From assembly GCA_030141605.1 (NCBI GenBank), contig JAQGDQ010002414.1, positions 1 through 58,923 of the forward strand: 58,923 nt of DNA. Reading direction: 5' to 3'. A model generated the notes under the pieces. The model made no database searches and was not told the origin of the DNA. It worked only from the letters and a program-made list of their open reading frames with translations. Below are positions 9,892-18,324 of the stretch, piece by piece (positions within the stretch are counted from its first letter, which is position 1; each line of letters begins with the position of its first letter). A program made the position numbers and the translations under genes. The DNA is from Tubiluchus corallicola (taxonomy: Eukaryota; Priapulida; Priapulimorpha; Priapulimorphida; Tubiluchidae).

Positions 9892-10833
9892 ATGACAGTA
9901 TTAAAAGAGACAAACTTTAAATTTCCAGGGCAAGTAGATTTTTATAGGGGAAAAGTGAGAGATATTTATATATTTAAGGAAAAGCTGGTTGTGATAGCTA
10001 CAGATAGAATTTCCGCATTTGATGTGGTACTACCTGAGCCTATACCTTATAAAGGGCAAGTGCTCAATCAAATAGCCGCTGAGTTTTTAAAAGAGACCTC
10101 TAATATTGTCCCTAACTGGTTGGAAGAAACGCCACACCCAAATGTATCTGTTGGAAAAAAATGCCAGCCCTATCCCGTAGAGATGATCATTAGAGGATAT
10201 TTGTCGGGGCATGCTTGGCGAGTGTATAAGTCAGGAAAAAGAACAATTTGCGGAGTTCCGTTACCCGAAGGATTAAAAGAAAATGATAAACTACCTCAAC
10301 CTATTATTACCCCTACAACAAAAGCAGAGCAAGGCATGTCAGATGAAGATATAACGAAAGAAGAGATTATAAAACAAAAGTTGGTGAGCGAAAAAGAGTA
10401 TTGTCAGCTTGAAGAGTACACTCGAAAGCTTTTTGAGTTTGGAAGCAATTTTGCTAATAAAAGAGGGCTTATTTTGGTGGATACCAAGTATGAGTTTGGA
10501 AAATATAATGATATTATACACCTAATAGATGAAGTGCACACCCCTGACTCTTCTAGGTATTTTTATTTGGCAGGCTATGAACAACGACAAGCTAATAACG
10601 AACCGCAAAAGCAGCTATCTAAGGAGTTTGTTAGAAAATGGTTGATAGAAAATGGATTTCAAGGGAAAAAAGAACAAAAGATGCCAGAAATAACCGAAGA
10701 GCATGTTGACACAATATCAAAACGATATATAGAATTGTATGAAAAGGTAGTAAATAAGAAATTTATTCCTGTTGAGAGAGAAAATATACATGATGGAATA
10801 GAAAAAAAGGTTTATGATTTTTTGACATTATGA
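9892..10833 (+). CDS. purC: Phosphoribosylaminoimidazole-succinocarboxamide synthase
   Basis: The 313-residue product carries the SAICAR synthetase signatures: GKVRDIYIFKEKLVVIATDR near the N-terminus, ISAFDVVLPEPIPYKGQVLNQ, VEMIIRGYLSGHAWRVYK, and VDTKYEFG followed by IHLIDEVHTPDSSRY. It joins aspartate to CAIR with ATP in purine synthesis. The length of about 310 fits the longer form with an extended C-terminus rather than the 240-residue enterobacterial form. No other pur gene is adjacent. Confidence 0.95.
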   Translation: MTVLKETNFKFPGQVDFYRGKVRDIYIFKEKLVVIATDRISAFDVVLPEPIPYKGQVLNQIAAEFLKETSNIVPNWLEETPHPNVSVGKKCQPYPVEMIIRGYLSGHAWRVYKSGKRTICGVPLPEGLKENDKLPQPIITPTTKAEQGMSDEDITKEEIIKQKLVSEKEYCQLEEYTRKLFEFGSNFANKRGLILVDTKYEFGKYNDIIHLIDEVHTPDSSRYFYLAGYEQRQANNEPQKQLSKEFVRKWLIENGFQGKKEQKMPEITEEHVDTISKRYIELYEKVVNKKFIPVERENIHDGIEKKVYDFLTL

Positions 10834-10911
10834 AAAAAAATTCATTAATTGAGCGAAATAAACAATTATTATTAAAGCGTTTTTCTTATATTTATCAAAA
10901 GAAATAATACA

Positions 10912-11328
10912 ATGAAATATACAATAGAAAAAAACGAGCAATATTCAATTTTAAAACTTGAAGAAGAGAAGTTAAGCAATTTACTAGCGCCGCACCTAAA
11001 GACGGAGATAATAACACAGCACGCAGCAGGAGTAAAAAATATTATATTAGATATTTCAGGTGTGAAATTTATTGACTCCTCTGGATTAAGTGCTCTTTTG
11101 ATTGGAAATAGAGCCCTCAGCGAAACAGGAGGCCTGTTTGTAATTGCCAATCCATCTGATTATATAAAAAAATTGATAGAAATATCCCAACTGGACAATG
11201 TCTTATGCCTACTACCAACAATAGAAGAAGCAATAGATGCTATATTTTTACATGAAGTTGAAGGTGACATAAAAAAAAAAAGAAGAAGAATAAAACGTAA
11301 TAAAGCAGAAATAACTTGTCGTAATTAA
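10912..11328 (+). CDS. STAS domain protein, anti-sigma factor antagonist type
   Basis: This 138-residue protein has a single STAS domain, with NIILDISGVKFIDSSGLSALLIGNR holding the conserved Asp-Ser-Ser-Gly site where a partner kinase would phosphorylate serine. Such proteins bind anti-sigma factors or related kinases. No kinase or sigma gene is adjacent. The C-terminus is a very basic tail (about residues 120-138) encoded just after an 11-base A run at 11271-11281, so the tail could be an artefact or a slippage site. It precedes the DUF1573 gene by 15 bases. Confidence 0.85.
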   Translation: MKYTIEKNEQYSILKLEEEKLSNLLAPHLKTEIITQHAAGVKNIILDISGVKFIDSSGLSALLIGNRALSETGGLFVIANPSDYIKKLIEISQLDNVLCLLPTIEEAIDAIFLHEVEGDIKKKRRRIKRNKAEITCRN

Positions 11329-11343
11329 CTAAAAAAATAGATT

Positions 11344-11763
11344 ATGAAAAAATATTACACCTTCCTGTTAGTATGTTTACTTGTTTCAACAATAACATTT
11401 GCACAACGTCAAGATGCAAATATTTCAAAAAAGAAACATGGAGAAACAGCGCAAATAAAGTGGGAAGAAGGTAAAGTATATGATTTTGGGAAAATCCCTC
11501 GCAAAGTTCCAGCTAAACATGAATTTGTTTTTACTAATGTAGGAGATACACCCATAATAATTACTCATGTATCTTCTTCTTGTGGCTGCACAGTTCCTAA
11601 ATACAGTAAAAACCCCATACAACCTGGAAAAAAAGGATCAATAGAAGCCGTGTACAATGCTGCAAGCATGGGAGTATTCCGCAAAACTTTGACGCTTCAC
11701 GTTAACACAGAAGCAGGCAAAGAGTACCTTACAGTAAGAGGAGAAGTAGTCGCAGCAGAATAA
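11344..11763 (+). CDS. DUF1573 periplasmic protein
   Basis: This 139-residue protein has a signal peptide (ends near ITFAQR, residue 20) and a single DUF1573 domain with an immunoglobulin-like fold: YDFGKIPRKVPAKHEFVFTN, then ITHVSSSCGCTVPKY, then IEAVYNAASMGVFRKTLTL. The CGC motif is typical of the family. Its role is unknown; members are common in Bacteroidota. It starts 15 bases after the STAS gene and is likely in the same transcript. Confidence 0.9.
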   Translation: MKKYYTFLLVCLLVSTITFAQRQDANISKKKHGETAQIKWEEGKVYDFGKIPRKVPAKHEFVFTNVGDTPIIITHVSSSCGCTVPKYSKNPIQPGKKGSIEAVYNAASMGVFRKTLTLHVNTEAGKEYLTVRGEVVAAE

Positions 11764-11835
11764 GATTGCGACTATCTATACTATAAGGTAAAAGATTTTT
11801 GACTAATAGCAAAATGCTTAATGTTAATATAGATG

Positions 11836-11854
11836 TAATACTAATATAGTATTA
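11836..11854. repeat. AT-rich inverted repeat upstream of xth
   Basis: TAATACTA and its complement TAGTATTA flank a 3-base loop. There is no T tract after it, so it is a poor terminator; it could be a weak hairpin or an operator-like site ahead of the exonuclease gene. It may also be chance in AT-rich DNA. Confidence 0.25.
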
Positions 11855-11879
11855 GCATGTAAGCGCCTAAAATTGTTTA

Positions 11880-12626
11880 GTGAAAATCATAACCTATAAT
11901 ATCAACGGAATTCATTCGGCAATTAACCAAGGATTTATAGGTTGGTTAAAATCAGAAAATCCTGATATAATCTGCCTGCAGGAGGTAAAATCATTTGATG
12001 ATTTTATAGAACTGCAAATTATCCGACATTTGGGCTATGAAATATATTGGAATGCGGCGCAAAGAAAGGGATATAGTGGAGTGGCCATATTAAGCAAAAT
12101 CAAAGCTCAAACAACTTACATAGACCCACAAGATAAAGAAGGAAGACTCCTATTAATAGAGTTAAATGATTTTACCATCATTTCCATCTATGTGCCCTCA
12201 GGAGCAAGCAATTTAGATAGGCACAATTTTAAAATGAATTGGATAGAAAATTTTTATAGCCAAATAAAACACATACAAAAACAACATACAAACCTGATTA
12301 TATGCGGAGATTATAATATTTGTCACAAAAAAATAGATATTCACGACCCAGCAGCTAGTCGAAACACATCAGGATTCTTGGCACAAGAAAGAGAATGGAT
12401 GAGTAAATTTTTAGCACTTGGCTTTATTGATGCTTTTAGGAACTTCAATTTGCAACCCAACGAATACACATGGTGGAGTTATGGCAACAACAAAAAACTT
12501 AATATAGGATGGAGAATAGACTATCACTTAGTCTCTCAGCCATTAAAAGACAGATTAACGGCATCCTATACCTTAAAAAACATAAATTTTTCAGACCATT
12601 CGCCTGTTGTGCTTCAATTAAGATAA
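11880..12626 (+). CDS. xth: Exodeoxyribonuclease III / AP endonuclease
   Basis: The 248-residue product belongs to the exonuclease-endonuclease-phosphatase family. Visible motifs are ICLQEVKS (metal-binding Glu), YVPSGAS, IICGDYNI (Asp, Asn) and FSDHSPVV (catalytic Asp-His). It cuts at abasic sites and digests 3' ends in base excision repair in the cytoplasm. The start is a GTG at 11880, which gives the usual MKIITYNINGI N-terminus directly. It stands alone. Confidence 0.92.
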   Translation: MKIITYNINGIHSAINQGFIGWLKSENPDIICLQEVKSFDDFIELQIIRHLGYEIYWNAAQRKGYSGVAILSKIKAQTTYIDPQDKEGRLLLIELNDFTIISIYVPSGASNLDRHNFKMNWIENFYSQIKHIQKQHTNLIICGDYNICHKKIDIHDPAASRNTSGFLAQEREWMSKFLALGFIDAFRNFNLQPNEYTWWSYGNNKKLNIGWRIDYHLVSQPLKDRLTASYTLKNINFSDHSPVVLQLR

Positions 12627-12682
12627 AAAACATTAAATGAAATTAATGACCTACTTTCAGTGTTATTAGTAAATGTTTTTTG

Positions 12683-12690
12683 TAAATTTG
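12683..12690 (+). promoter_or_regulatory. Candidate -7 box for the lipoprotein gene at 12713
   Basis: TAAATTTG matches TAnnTTTG exactly. No clear TTG is seen at the -33 position. Its place favours the ATG starts at 12713 or 12719 over the GTG at 12695. Confidence 0.35.
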
Positions 12691-12712
12691 TCCTGTGAAT
12701 GTATCAAATAGT

Positions 12713-13396
12713 ATGATTATGCGAAAAATTAAACACTTATGCCTACTGGCATTAAGCTGTTCTTTTATCACATGTGTAGAACTACCCGAGTGGCCAGTTA
12801 TTCCTTACATAGAACTTAAAGATATAGCCTTGTATGAGTCAAGTCAACCAAATATAGACTCGTTGATAATTCAACTATATGTGCAGGACGGAGATGGCAA
12901 CTTAGGATTAGGAGCTGGCGACACCTTATCCCCATATCATCCATACAAGGTTCAAAGAAACGAACAAGGAGATACTATTAGATATGGAGACAGTGACGAT
13001 TTACCAGAATATAACACCTGTGATTATGAAATTCTTACAAAAAAAAATGAAGAACAAGAAAGAATTAATGACACTATATATGTAGTGAGAAACCTTAATT
13101 ACTATAACTTTTTTCTTGATATTTATGAAAAAATAGATGGGGAGTGGGAGTTATGGAGCTCATCGCTATCGCAAACACAGTGCTACCCTTTATATGGTCG
13201 GTTTTACCCATTTAGCGACACAGCAAGCCAAATGCCCCTTAAATTGGACCCCTTTGTTTTTACATACGGAAGTGCTTTTAGATTGTTTTTTGCAAAGAAT
13301 AAGGTAAAATTTAAAATAAAAATACAAGACCGAGCGTTAAATAAAAGTAATGAAGTAGAAACAGATGAATTTTGGATACAAGAAATATTTAAATAA
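12713..13396 (+). CDS. Hypothetical lipoprotein
   Basis: I chose the ATG at 12713 (another ATG at 12719 is equally good); a GTG at 12695 lies only a few bases after a candidate -7 box. The N-terminus is a lipoprotein signal with Cys in SCSFITC. The mature protein has YVQDGDGNLGLGAGD, an acidic loop that looks calcium-binding-like, and an otherwise beta-rich sequence. Related lipoproteins are widespread in Bacteroidota but I know no function. It stands alone between xth and a second lipoprotein gene. Confidence 0.75.
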   Translation: MIMRKIKHLCLLALSCSFITCVELPEWPVIPYIELKDIALYESSQPNIDSLIIQLYVQDGDGNLGLGAGDTLSPYHPYKVQRNEQGDTIRYGDSDDLPEYNTCDYEILTKKNEEQERINDTIYVVRNLNYYNFFLDIYEKIDGEWELWSSSLSQTQCYPLYGRFYPFSDTASQMPLKLDPFVFTYGSAFRLFFAKNKVKFKIKIQDRALNKSNEVETDEFWIQEIFK

Positions 13397-13408
13397 AAAA
13401 TTTTTTTT

Positions 13409-13439
13409 TTGGTTATTTATTTAAATATTACTTTCTTTG
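13409..13439 (+). promoter_or_regulatory. Candidate promoter for the coiled-coil lipoprotein gene
   Basis: TTG at 13409-13411 and TTTCTTTG at 13432-13439 are 20 bases apart; the second box has one mismatch to TAnnTTTG. It lies about 70 bases upstream of the gene. Confidence 0.4.
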
Positions 13440-13507
13440 CAATAGAGACGTTAGAAATAAAAGAAAAAAATTATAAGTTTTTATTTAAATATTAAAAGAA
13501 CAGAAAA

Positions 13508-14272
13508 ATGCTAAAAAGAATTATTCCCCTTATTCTATTGGTTGTTGTTGGAATTTCATGTGATTCCAAGTTAGAACAAGAAAATGCTCAATTGAAACAG
13601 CAAGTTGCAAAATTTCAAGAATATCAAGATATTTTGAGACAAGTTAATGCTATATTAGACAGTATTGATGTTAGTAGAGACCAGTATAACGAGTTGGTAA
13701 CTGCTGATTCAGATGATTTTTCTAGTGTGGTAGACAGATTAGAAAATTTACAATTACTACTCGCTCAATTAGAAAGCAGGTTAGAATCCTCAAAAGGGAA
13801 ACCATCAAGGATATTAACAAGTGATAGAGTTGTGACCTCAGACGATAGTGAGCCTGTAGGCGCAGATTATGACAATTTGCAAAGAATTATCAATACGCAA
13901 AAAGCAGAAATTGCAGAGCTTAGGGAAAAAGTTTTAGCATATAAACAAGTTACAGCAAATTTAACAGAGATTGTAGAAGTTCAAAAAGATGAACTATCGC
14001 AAAAAGATACAGAATTGTACGGCTATCAAATGCAAATAAAAGTTGCAAAGGAAGCATTGAAAGAATTAAAGCAACGGTATGATGATTTAGCTACAGAAGA
14101 AACTGTTAAGTTAAATTTACAGTTGGGAGATATGTTAGTGGGGGTAGCGAACAAGCAATATAAGAAGAAGAAAAATGCTCTTGCAGGTGCATGTGAATAT
14201 TATTTTGAAGCGAGGAATTTGGGAAGCATGGAAGCAGAAGACAGAATAGCAGAAATAGGATGTAGTCAATAG
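13508..14272 (+). CDS. Coiled-coil lipoprotein
   Basis: This 254-residue protein has a lipobox (GISC, Cys about residue 18) followed by heptad-rich sequence. One coiled coil spans about residues 20-100 and a second about 120-200, separated by a serine- and aspartate-rich linker. The C-terminal 50 residues (QLGDMLVGVANKQYKKKKNA, then CEYYFEARNLGSMEAEDRI) look like a short helical-hairpin repeat. It is probably a periplasm-facing structural protein. Function is unknown. A terminator follows at 14297. Confidence 0.75.
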   Translation: MLKRIIPLILLVVVGISCDSKLEQENAQLKQQVAKFQEYQDILRQVNAILDSIDVSRDQYNELVTADSDDFSSVVDRLENLQLLLAQLESRLESSKGKPSRILTSDRVVTSDDSEPVGADYDNLQRIINTQKAEIAELREKVLAYKQVTANLTEIVEVQKDELSQKDTELYGYQMQIKVAKEALKELKQRYDDLATEETVKLNLQLGDMLVGVANKQYKKKKNALAGACEYYFEARNLGSMEAEDRIAEIGCSQ

Positions 14273-14296
14273 AGATAGAAAAACTAAGTTTATAGG

Positions 14297-14332
14297 AAAA
14301 AAGGAGCAACAGAAATGTTGCTCCTTTTCTTT
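14297..14332 (+). terminator. Rho-independent terminator (also usable by the minus strand)
   Basis: A stem of AAAAGGAGCAACA with its complement around a GAAA loop, followed by a T-rich tract. It lies between convergent genes ending at 14272 (plus) and 14358 (minus), and the A run on the other side makes it bidirectional. Confidence 0.8.
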
Positions 14333-14357
14333 TTAAGCGTAAAATAAAAAAACACTT

Positions 14358-14969
14358 TTATCTCTTTCCACTTACCCATTTATTCCCTTTTATATAAAAA
14401 CGCCAATTTTTCAAAGCATCTTCCTGTGCATACTCCACGCCAATACGCTTGCTTGAGCTTATTAGCCGTTCTTTGATTATGATACCTCTATCTTCTATCC
14501 ATATTATGTTGCCAAATAATGAAGTCCCGTTATTTTTTGTTGTAATGCCCAGTGCTTGAGTTAAAACCCCAGGACCTGATGTTAATTTGGGTGTGTGTTT
14601 CTTTATATTTCTTCGTTGAAGCATTGTGTCCATTCCATCAATTGGCTCAATAGCCCTAATTAATACGGCATCCGCACAATCTTTTTTATTAGTAACAATA
14701 TTAAACAAATGATGAATACCATAGCACAAATAAACGTATGCGACTCCTCCATTTGCGTACATTATTTCTGTACGTGAAGTTCTTTTGTTATTGTTAGCGT
14801 GGCAAGCCTTGTCGTTTGTGCCCGAATAAGCTTCAGTTTCACATATCATCCCAGAAGTATATGAACCGTCTATGTAACTACATAACACTTTACCCAATAA
14901 CGCTTGTGCGATACTTGTGACACCATTTGATAAATAAAATTCTTTATCTAATATTTTATTTTGGTTCAT
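14358..14969 (-). CDS. mpg: DNA-3-methyladenine glycosylase (AAG family)
   Basis: The 203-residue product has the AAG-family motifs CETEAYSGTNDKACHA (catalytic Glu in the ETEAY segment), MYANGGVAYVYLCYGIHHLFN and LTSGPGVLTQALGI. It removes alkylated purines and related lesions from DNA, starting base excision repair. It pairs logically with the AP endonuclease gene at 11880, though they are on opposite strands. The terminator of the upstream ROK gene lies just ahead of its start, so it should have its own promoter, which I could not identify. Confidence 0.93.
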   Translation of the reverse strand: MNQNKILDKEFYLSNGVTSIAQALLGKVLCSYIDGSYTSGMICETEAYSGTNDKACHANNNKRTSRTEIMYANGGVAYVYLCYGIHHLFNIVTNKKDCADAVLIRAIEPIDGMDTMLQRRNIKKHTPKLTSGPGVLTQALGITTKNNGTSLFGNIIWIEDRGIIIKERLISSSKRIGVEYAQEDALKNWRFYIKGNKWVSGKR

Positions 14970-14978
14970 TTTTATAAC

Positions 14979-15011
14979 AAAAAAAGAGCCACATTTTTAT
15001 TTGAGGCTCTC
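14979..15011 (-). terminator. Terminator of the ROK kinase gene
   Basis: On the minus strand an AGAGCC / GGCTCT stem with a loop of about 14 bases is followed by a run of seven T. It sits 45 bases after the stop of the ROK gene and just before the start of mpg. Confidence 0.7.
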
Positions 15012-15056
15012 TGTTTAGTTTTAAATATTTTACTTCTTTTTAATGCATAGTTTGCA

Positions 15057-16019
15057 TTATTTTTTTTCAAGTGCTTTCCATATCAAAGCACTTGCGCCTA
15101 ATACGGCAGCGTTAGTTTCTTTAAGTTGCGAAAGCACTATTTTTACTTTATTTTGAAATACTTTGATCAAATTTTCTTCCATATATTTTTTTGTTGGAGA
15201 AAGAATTAAGTCGCCAGCATTTGCCAGCCCTCCAAATAAAAATATTGCTTCAGGACTTGTATGCATTACTGTATTTGCTAAGCCTTTACCTAAATATTCG
15301 CCTGTTTTTTCAAATGCTTCTAGTGCTATTTTATCTCCTTTTAGTGCCAGTTTATGTATTTTTTGAGCAGTTAAGTCATTAAATGCAATACTTCTTAACT
15401 CACTATCTTCGAGACTATCAGCCAACAACTCAAACACTGTTCGCTTTATTCCAGAAGCAGAGGCATATGTTTCTAAGGCACCTCTTTTTCCTGTTCCGCA
15501 CATTCTTCCATTCTCTACTATTGTTGTATGCCCTAATTCTCCTGCAAAGCCATCATGACCGTATACTAACTCTCCATTGACAACAAAACCGCTCCCTAAA
15601 CCAGTGCCTAATGTTACAATAACAAAATTTTTCATTTTTTTAGCCCCTCCATAAACCATTTCTCCTATTGCTGCTGCATTTGCATCATTAGTCAATGCCA
15701 TTGGTAGGTTGTAATATTTTGTGAATATATCTATTACTGGTATTACTCCTTCCCATTCTAAGTTGGGGGCGTACTCTATGGATCCAGTATAGTAGTTGCT
15801 ATTAGGAGCTCCTATTCCTACCCCTACAAAATCTAAGTCCTCTTTTATTTTTTCTTTCTGATCCTCTATAGCAGATTTTAATGCTTTAAAAAACTCGTTT
15901 ATGTTGCTATGTCCTGTCGTTTGTATTTTATCAGAACATAAAACAACTCCATTTTTATCTACAATTCCAAATTTTGTAAAAGTACCCCCTATATCTATCC
16001 CTATAGCAACTGTTTTCAT
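15057..16019 (-). CDS. ROK family sugar kinase
   Basis: The 320-residue product starts with the phosphate-binding IGIDIGGTFTKFGIVD and has LTNDANAAAIGEMVYGG with the catalytic Asp, and TLGTGLGSGFVVNGELVYG. ROK kinases phosphorylate glucose, fructose, mannose or N-acetyl sugars in the cytoplasm. The zinc motif is altered: the usual Cys-x-Cys-Gly-x-x-Gly-Cys reads CGTGKRGALE, so two of three cysteines are gone. It lies 41 bases after the FucP-type transporter gene, and the two likely form one operon for uptake and phosphorylation of a sugar. Confidence 0.88.
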   Translation of the reverse strand: MKTVAIGIDIGGTFTKFGIVDKNGVVLCSDKIQTTGHSNINEFFKALKSAIEDQKEKIKEDLDFVGVGIGAPNSNYYTGSIEYAPNLEWEGVIPVIDIFTKYYNLPMALTNDANAAAIGEMVYGGAKKMKNFVIVTLGTGLGSGFVVNGELVYGHDGFAGELGHTTIVENGRMCGTGKRGALETYASASGIKRTVFELLADSLEDSELRSIAFNDLTAQKIHKLALKGDKIALEAFEKTGEYLGKGLANTVMHTSPEAIFLFGGLANAGDLILSPTKKYMEENLIKVFQNKVKIVLSQLKETNAAVLGASALIWKALEKK

Positions 16020-16060
16020 AGCACAATATTAGATGTTTTGTTAACAAATTGTTTTATTTT

Positions 16061-17209
16061 TTAGCCTTTTAATTGTTGATGTTTATATCCTTTCATTCCA
16101 TAATAAGCTATGTACAGATAGCAACCAATAGTAATAATAAATGACGTGTGTACGTTTGTTGCATCTGCCACTGCTCCCATAATTAATGGTATAATAGCGC
16201 CGCCCACAATTGCCATGCAAAGTATGCCTGAACCTTGACTTGTATGTTTGCCAAGACCATCAATAGCTAATGTGAATATAGTGGGGAACATAATAGAGTT
16301 GAATAATCCTACAGCAACTATTGACCACATTGCTACCGCTCCGTTTCCTAATACTGTTACAAGAACTAAACCAATGATAGCTAATGCTAATATGGTAAGA
16401 GTGCGGTGTGCTAAGTTTTTGCCAAATAAGAAAGCAACTATGTTAAGAGCTACAAATATTAAGAAAATAGGAGCTAATTTTATGTCTTTGGTCATATACC
16501 ATGCTAAAAAGAAAGAAAAGATAAATATTGCAGCATACCAAAGATATTTTTTACTAGCATTTATTTTTGTCAATGCTACTGCTCCGAAGAAACGTCCTAC
16601 CATTGCTCCTCCCCAATATAGTGCTACATAGCGAGCTGCGCTGGTTTCTGAAAGCCCGCCCATTTCGGGTAAGGCGAAAAAGTTAACAAGAAAGCTGCCA
16701 ATGGATACTTCTGCGCCTACATAGACAAATATCGCTATTGCTCCTAACACTAAATGTTTGTAATCCCAAGCACTTCCAGCACCTTTTTTATATGTTTCTT
16801 GCTTTATTACAGGCAACTTAATGTATGCGAATACTCCTGCTATGATAAAAAGCGTAAGAGCTATTAGAATATATGGCATTTGAACAGTGTTTGCCTCATT
16901 TTGTGTGTGCTCTGCTCCATTTTTTAATATTAAAAAAGCACCAAAGACAGGAGCAATGGTTGTTCCTAATGAGTTAAAAGATTGTGTAAGGTTCAATCGA
17001 GCAGGTGCGGTATCTGATGTTCCTAAGGTGGCTACAAAAGGGTTGGCCGATACCTGCAAAATAGTTATGCCTGATGCAAGTACAAATAAACCTCCCAAGA
17101 AGAAGGCATATACTTCATACTCAGACGCTGGATAGAAAATTAATGCCCCTATGCCTGTAATAACAAGCCCTAATACTATACCTTTTTGATATTGTATTTT
17201 CTTGACAAT
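16061..17209 (-). CDS. FucP-type sugar/H+ symporter, C-terminal part (frameshifted)
   Basis: This is the main part of a major facilitator transporter of the FucP / glucose-galactose transporter family. It carries [20 protein letters not shown] and the [19 protein letters not shown] loop, followed by about eight further membrane segments. Its frame is open upstream to about 17209, where it should join the N-terminal part at 17420. Two single missing bases, in the A run 17245-17250 and at 17214-17220, separate the parts. With both restored the protein would be about 453 residues, normal for the family. See the N-terminal entry for context. Confidence 0.8.
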   Translation of the reverse strand: MVKKIQYQKGIVLGLVITGIGALIFYPASEYEVYAFFLGGLFVLASGITILQVSANPFVATLGTSDTAPARLNLTQSFNSLGTTIAPVFGAFLILKNGAEHTQNEANTVQMPYILIALTLFIIAGVFAYIKLPVIKQETYKKGAGSAWDYKHLVLGAIAIFVYVGAEVSIGSFLVNFFALPEMGGLSETSAARYVALYWGGAMVGRFFGAVALTKINASKKYLWYAAIFIFSFFLAWYMTKDIKLAPIFLIFVALNIVAFLFGKNLAHRTLTILALAIIGLVLVTVLGNGAVAMWSIVAVGLFNSIMFPTIFTLAIDGLGKHTSQGSGILCMAIVGGAIIPLIMGAVADATNVHTSFIITIGCYLYIAYYGMKGYKHQQLKG

Positions 17210-17420
17210 CCATCCTGTGGATAGGACATAATGAAATAAGCTCCAAAAAAGTAAATTGAATTAACATTGCTTGTGTATAATTCAGTTCAAAAATGGCTTT
17301 TAAATGTGGTATCAATATGTCGTTTAGGCAGGTAATAAATCCCCACATAAAAAATAGTGATGTTAGCCACGATAAAGCGAATGAATAATTGTTTTGTTGT
17401 TTTGCCATTGAGGGTTCCAT
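17121..17420 (-). CDS. FucP-type sugar/H+ symporter, N-terminal part (frameshifted)
   Basis: The N-terminus ([20 protein letters not shown] then [20 protein letters not shown]) is typical of FucP-like symporters, with the conserved Asn-Asp after the first membrane helix. The correct frame is kept only to about 17250 and the rest of this reading frame to 17121 is out of frame. A near-perfect promoter lies upstream at 17461-17490. Transporter and ROK kinase (41 bases apart) would import and phosphorylate a sugar. As sequenced the transporter would not be made whole. Confidence 0.7.
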   Translation of the reverse strand: MEPSMAKQQNNYSFALSWLTSLFFMWGFITCLNDILIPHLKAIFELNYTQAMLIQFTFLELISLCPIHRMDCQENTISKRYSIRACYYRHRGINFLSSV

Positions 17421-17460
17421 ATAGGAGTTTTACGTTTTTTATAAAAAAATTTTACCTTAA

Positions 17461-17490
17461 CAAAGGTAAGGTATATTTTCATTATACCAA
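17461..17490 (-). promoter_or_regulatory. Promoter of the FucP-like / ROK operon
   Basis: On the minus strand TTG (17490-17488), 19 bases, then TACCTTTG (17468-17461): an exact fit to TTG-N19-TAnnTTTG. It ends 40 bases upstream of the transporter start. Confidence 0.6.
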
Positions 17491-17559
17491 ATTTTTAGAG
17501 ATAAAATTAGAAAGCAGGGAATTAGTCTAATTTTATCTTTAATATCCGCTAAAGTAGAG

Positions 17560-18288
17560 CTATATTTCTGAGAGGCTATTAATAATATGTATTGTGTGAC
17601 AAGCCATTAGGGCTGCGGTTTCAGAACGAAGTCGCTTTTTCCCTAATGTTACGGTTTTAAGGTTTAGTTGTTCGGCTAACTCAATTTCCTGCTCTGTAAA
17701 TCCTCCTTCTGCTCCTATCAAGGCGCAATATTTTTTTTGGGGAGCAATACATTTCAATAGTGATGGTAGTGGTTTGGCATTGTTTGAAGAAATGTGTGCG
17801 ATAAATTTTTCATCAATATTTTGGTTTTGCTTTAAAAAACTTTGAAAATCTATTATTTCATTTAGTGTCGGCATGTATGCTTTTACAGACTGTTTGATAG
17901 CGCTGACACATCTCTTTTCAACCCGTTGCAAGTTGATTTTTTTCCGTATTGAGTTGGTGGTATAAAAAAATGAAATTTCGTCAATACCTATTTCTATTGC
18001 TTTTTCTACAAACCAAAGCGTGCGCTCCATATTTTTTGGAGGAGCAAGGGCAATGTGTATATAATAGTTTGAAGGGGCTATCTCTTTTGTGCTCTCTATA
18101 CTTACTACACAACGTTTTTTAGATATTTCTTTTATTCTTGTTGTAGCAATTGTTCCTTTTCCATTGGTGATAAGTATTACGTCGCCCTGTTTGTGTCGCA
18201 ATACTCTTGTGCAATGCAATGTTTCTTCTTCACTTAAAGAAATTTCTTTGTTGCTTTGTAAGCTCCCTTTGTGATAGAACAATTCCAT
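17560..18288 (-). CDS. rsmE: 16S rRNA (uracil1498-N3)-methyltransferase
   Basis: The 242-residue product has the RsmE layout. An N-terminal PUA-like domain carries HCTRVLRHKQGDVILITNGKG. A SPOUT methyltransferase domain follows, with ERTLWFVEKAIEIGIDEISF, ALIGAEGGFTEQEIELAEQ and the knot segment VTLGKKRLRSETAALMA that binds S-adenosylmethionine. It methylates U1498 of 16S rRNA. It follows the dihydroorotase-like gene by 36 bases on the same strand and is probably co-transcribed with it. Confidence 0.93.
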   Translation of the reverse strand: MELFYHKGSLQSNKEISLSEEETLHCTRVLRHKQGDVILITNGKGTIATTRIKEISKKRCVVSIESTKEIAPSNYYIHIALAPPKNMERTLWFVEKAIEIGIDEISFFYTTNSIRKKINLQRVEKRCVSAIKQSVKAYMPTLNEIIDFQSFLKQNQNIDEKFIAHISSNNAKPLPSLLKCIAPQKKYCALIGAEGGFTEQEIELAEQLNLKTVTLGKKRLRSETAALMACHTIHIINSLSEI

Positions 18289-18324
18289 TTTTTACTTAAT
18301 TAAATGTAAGCTTTTAAAAACAGT

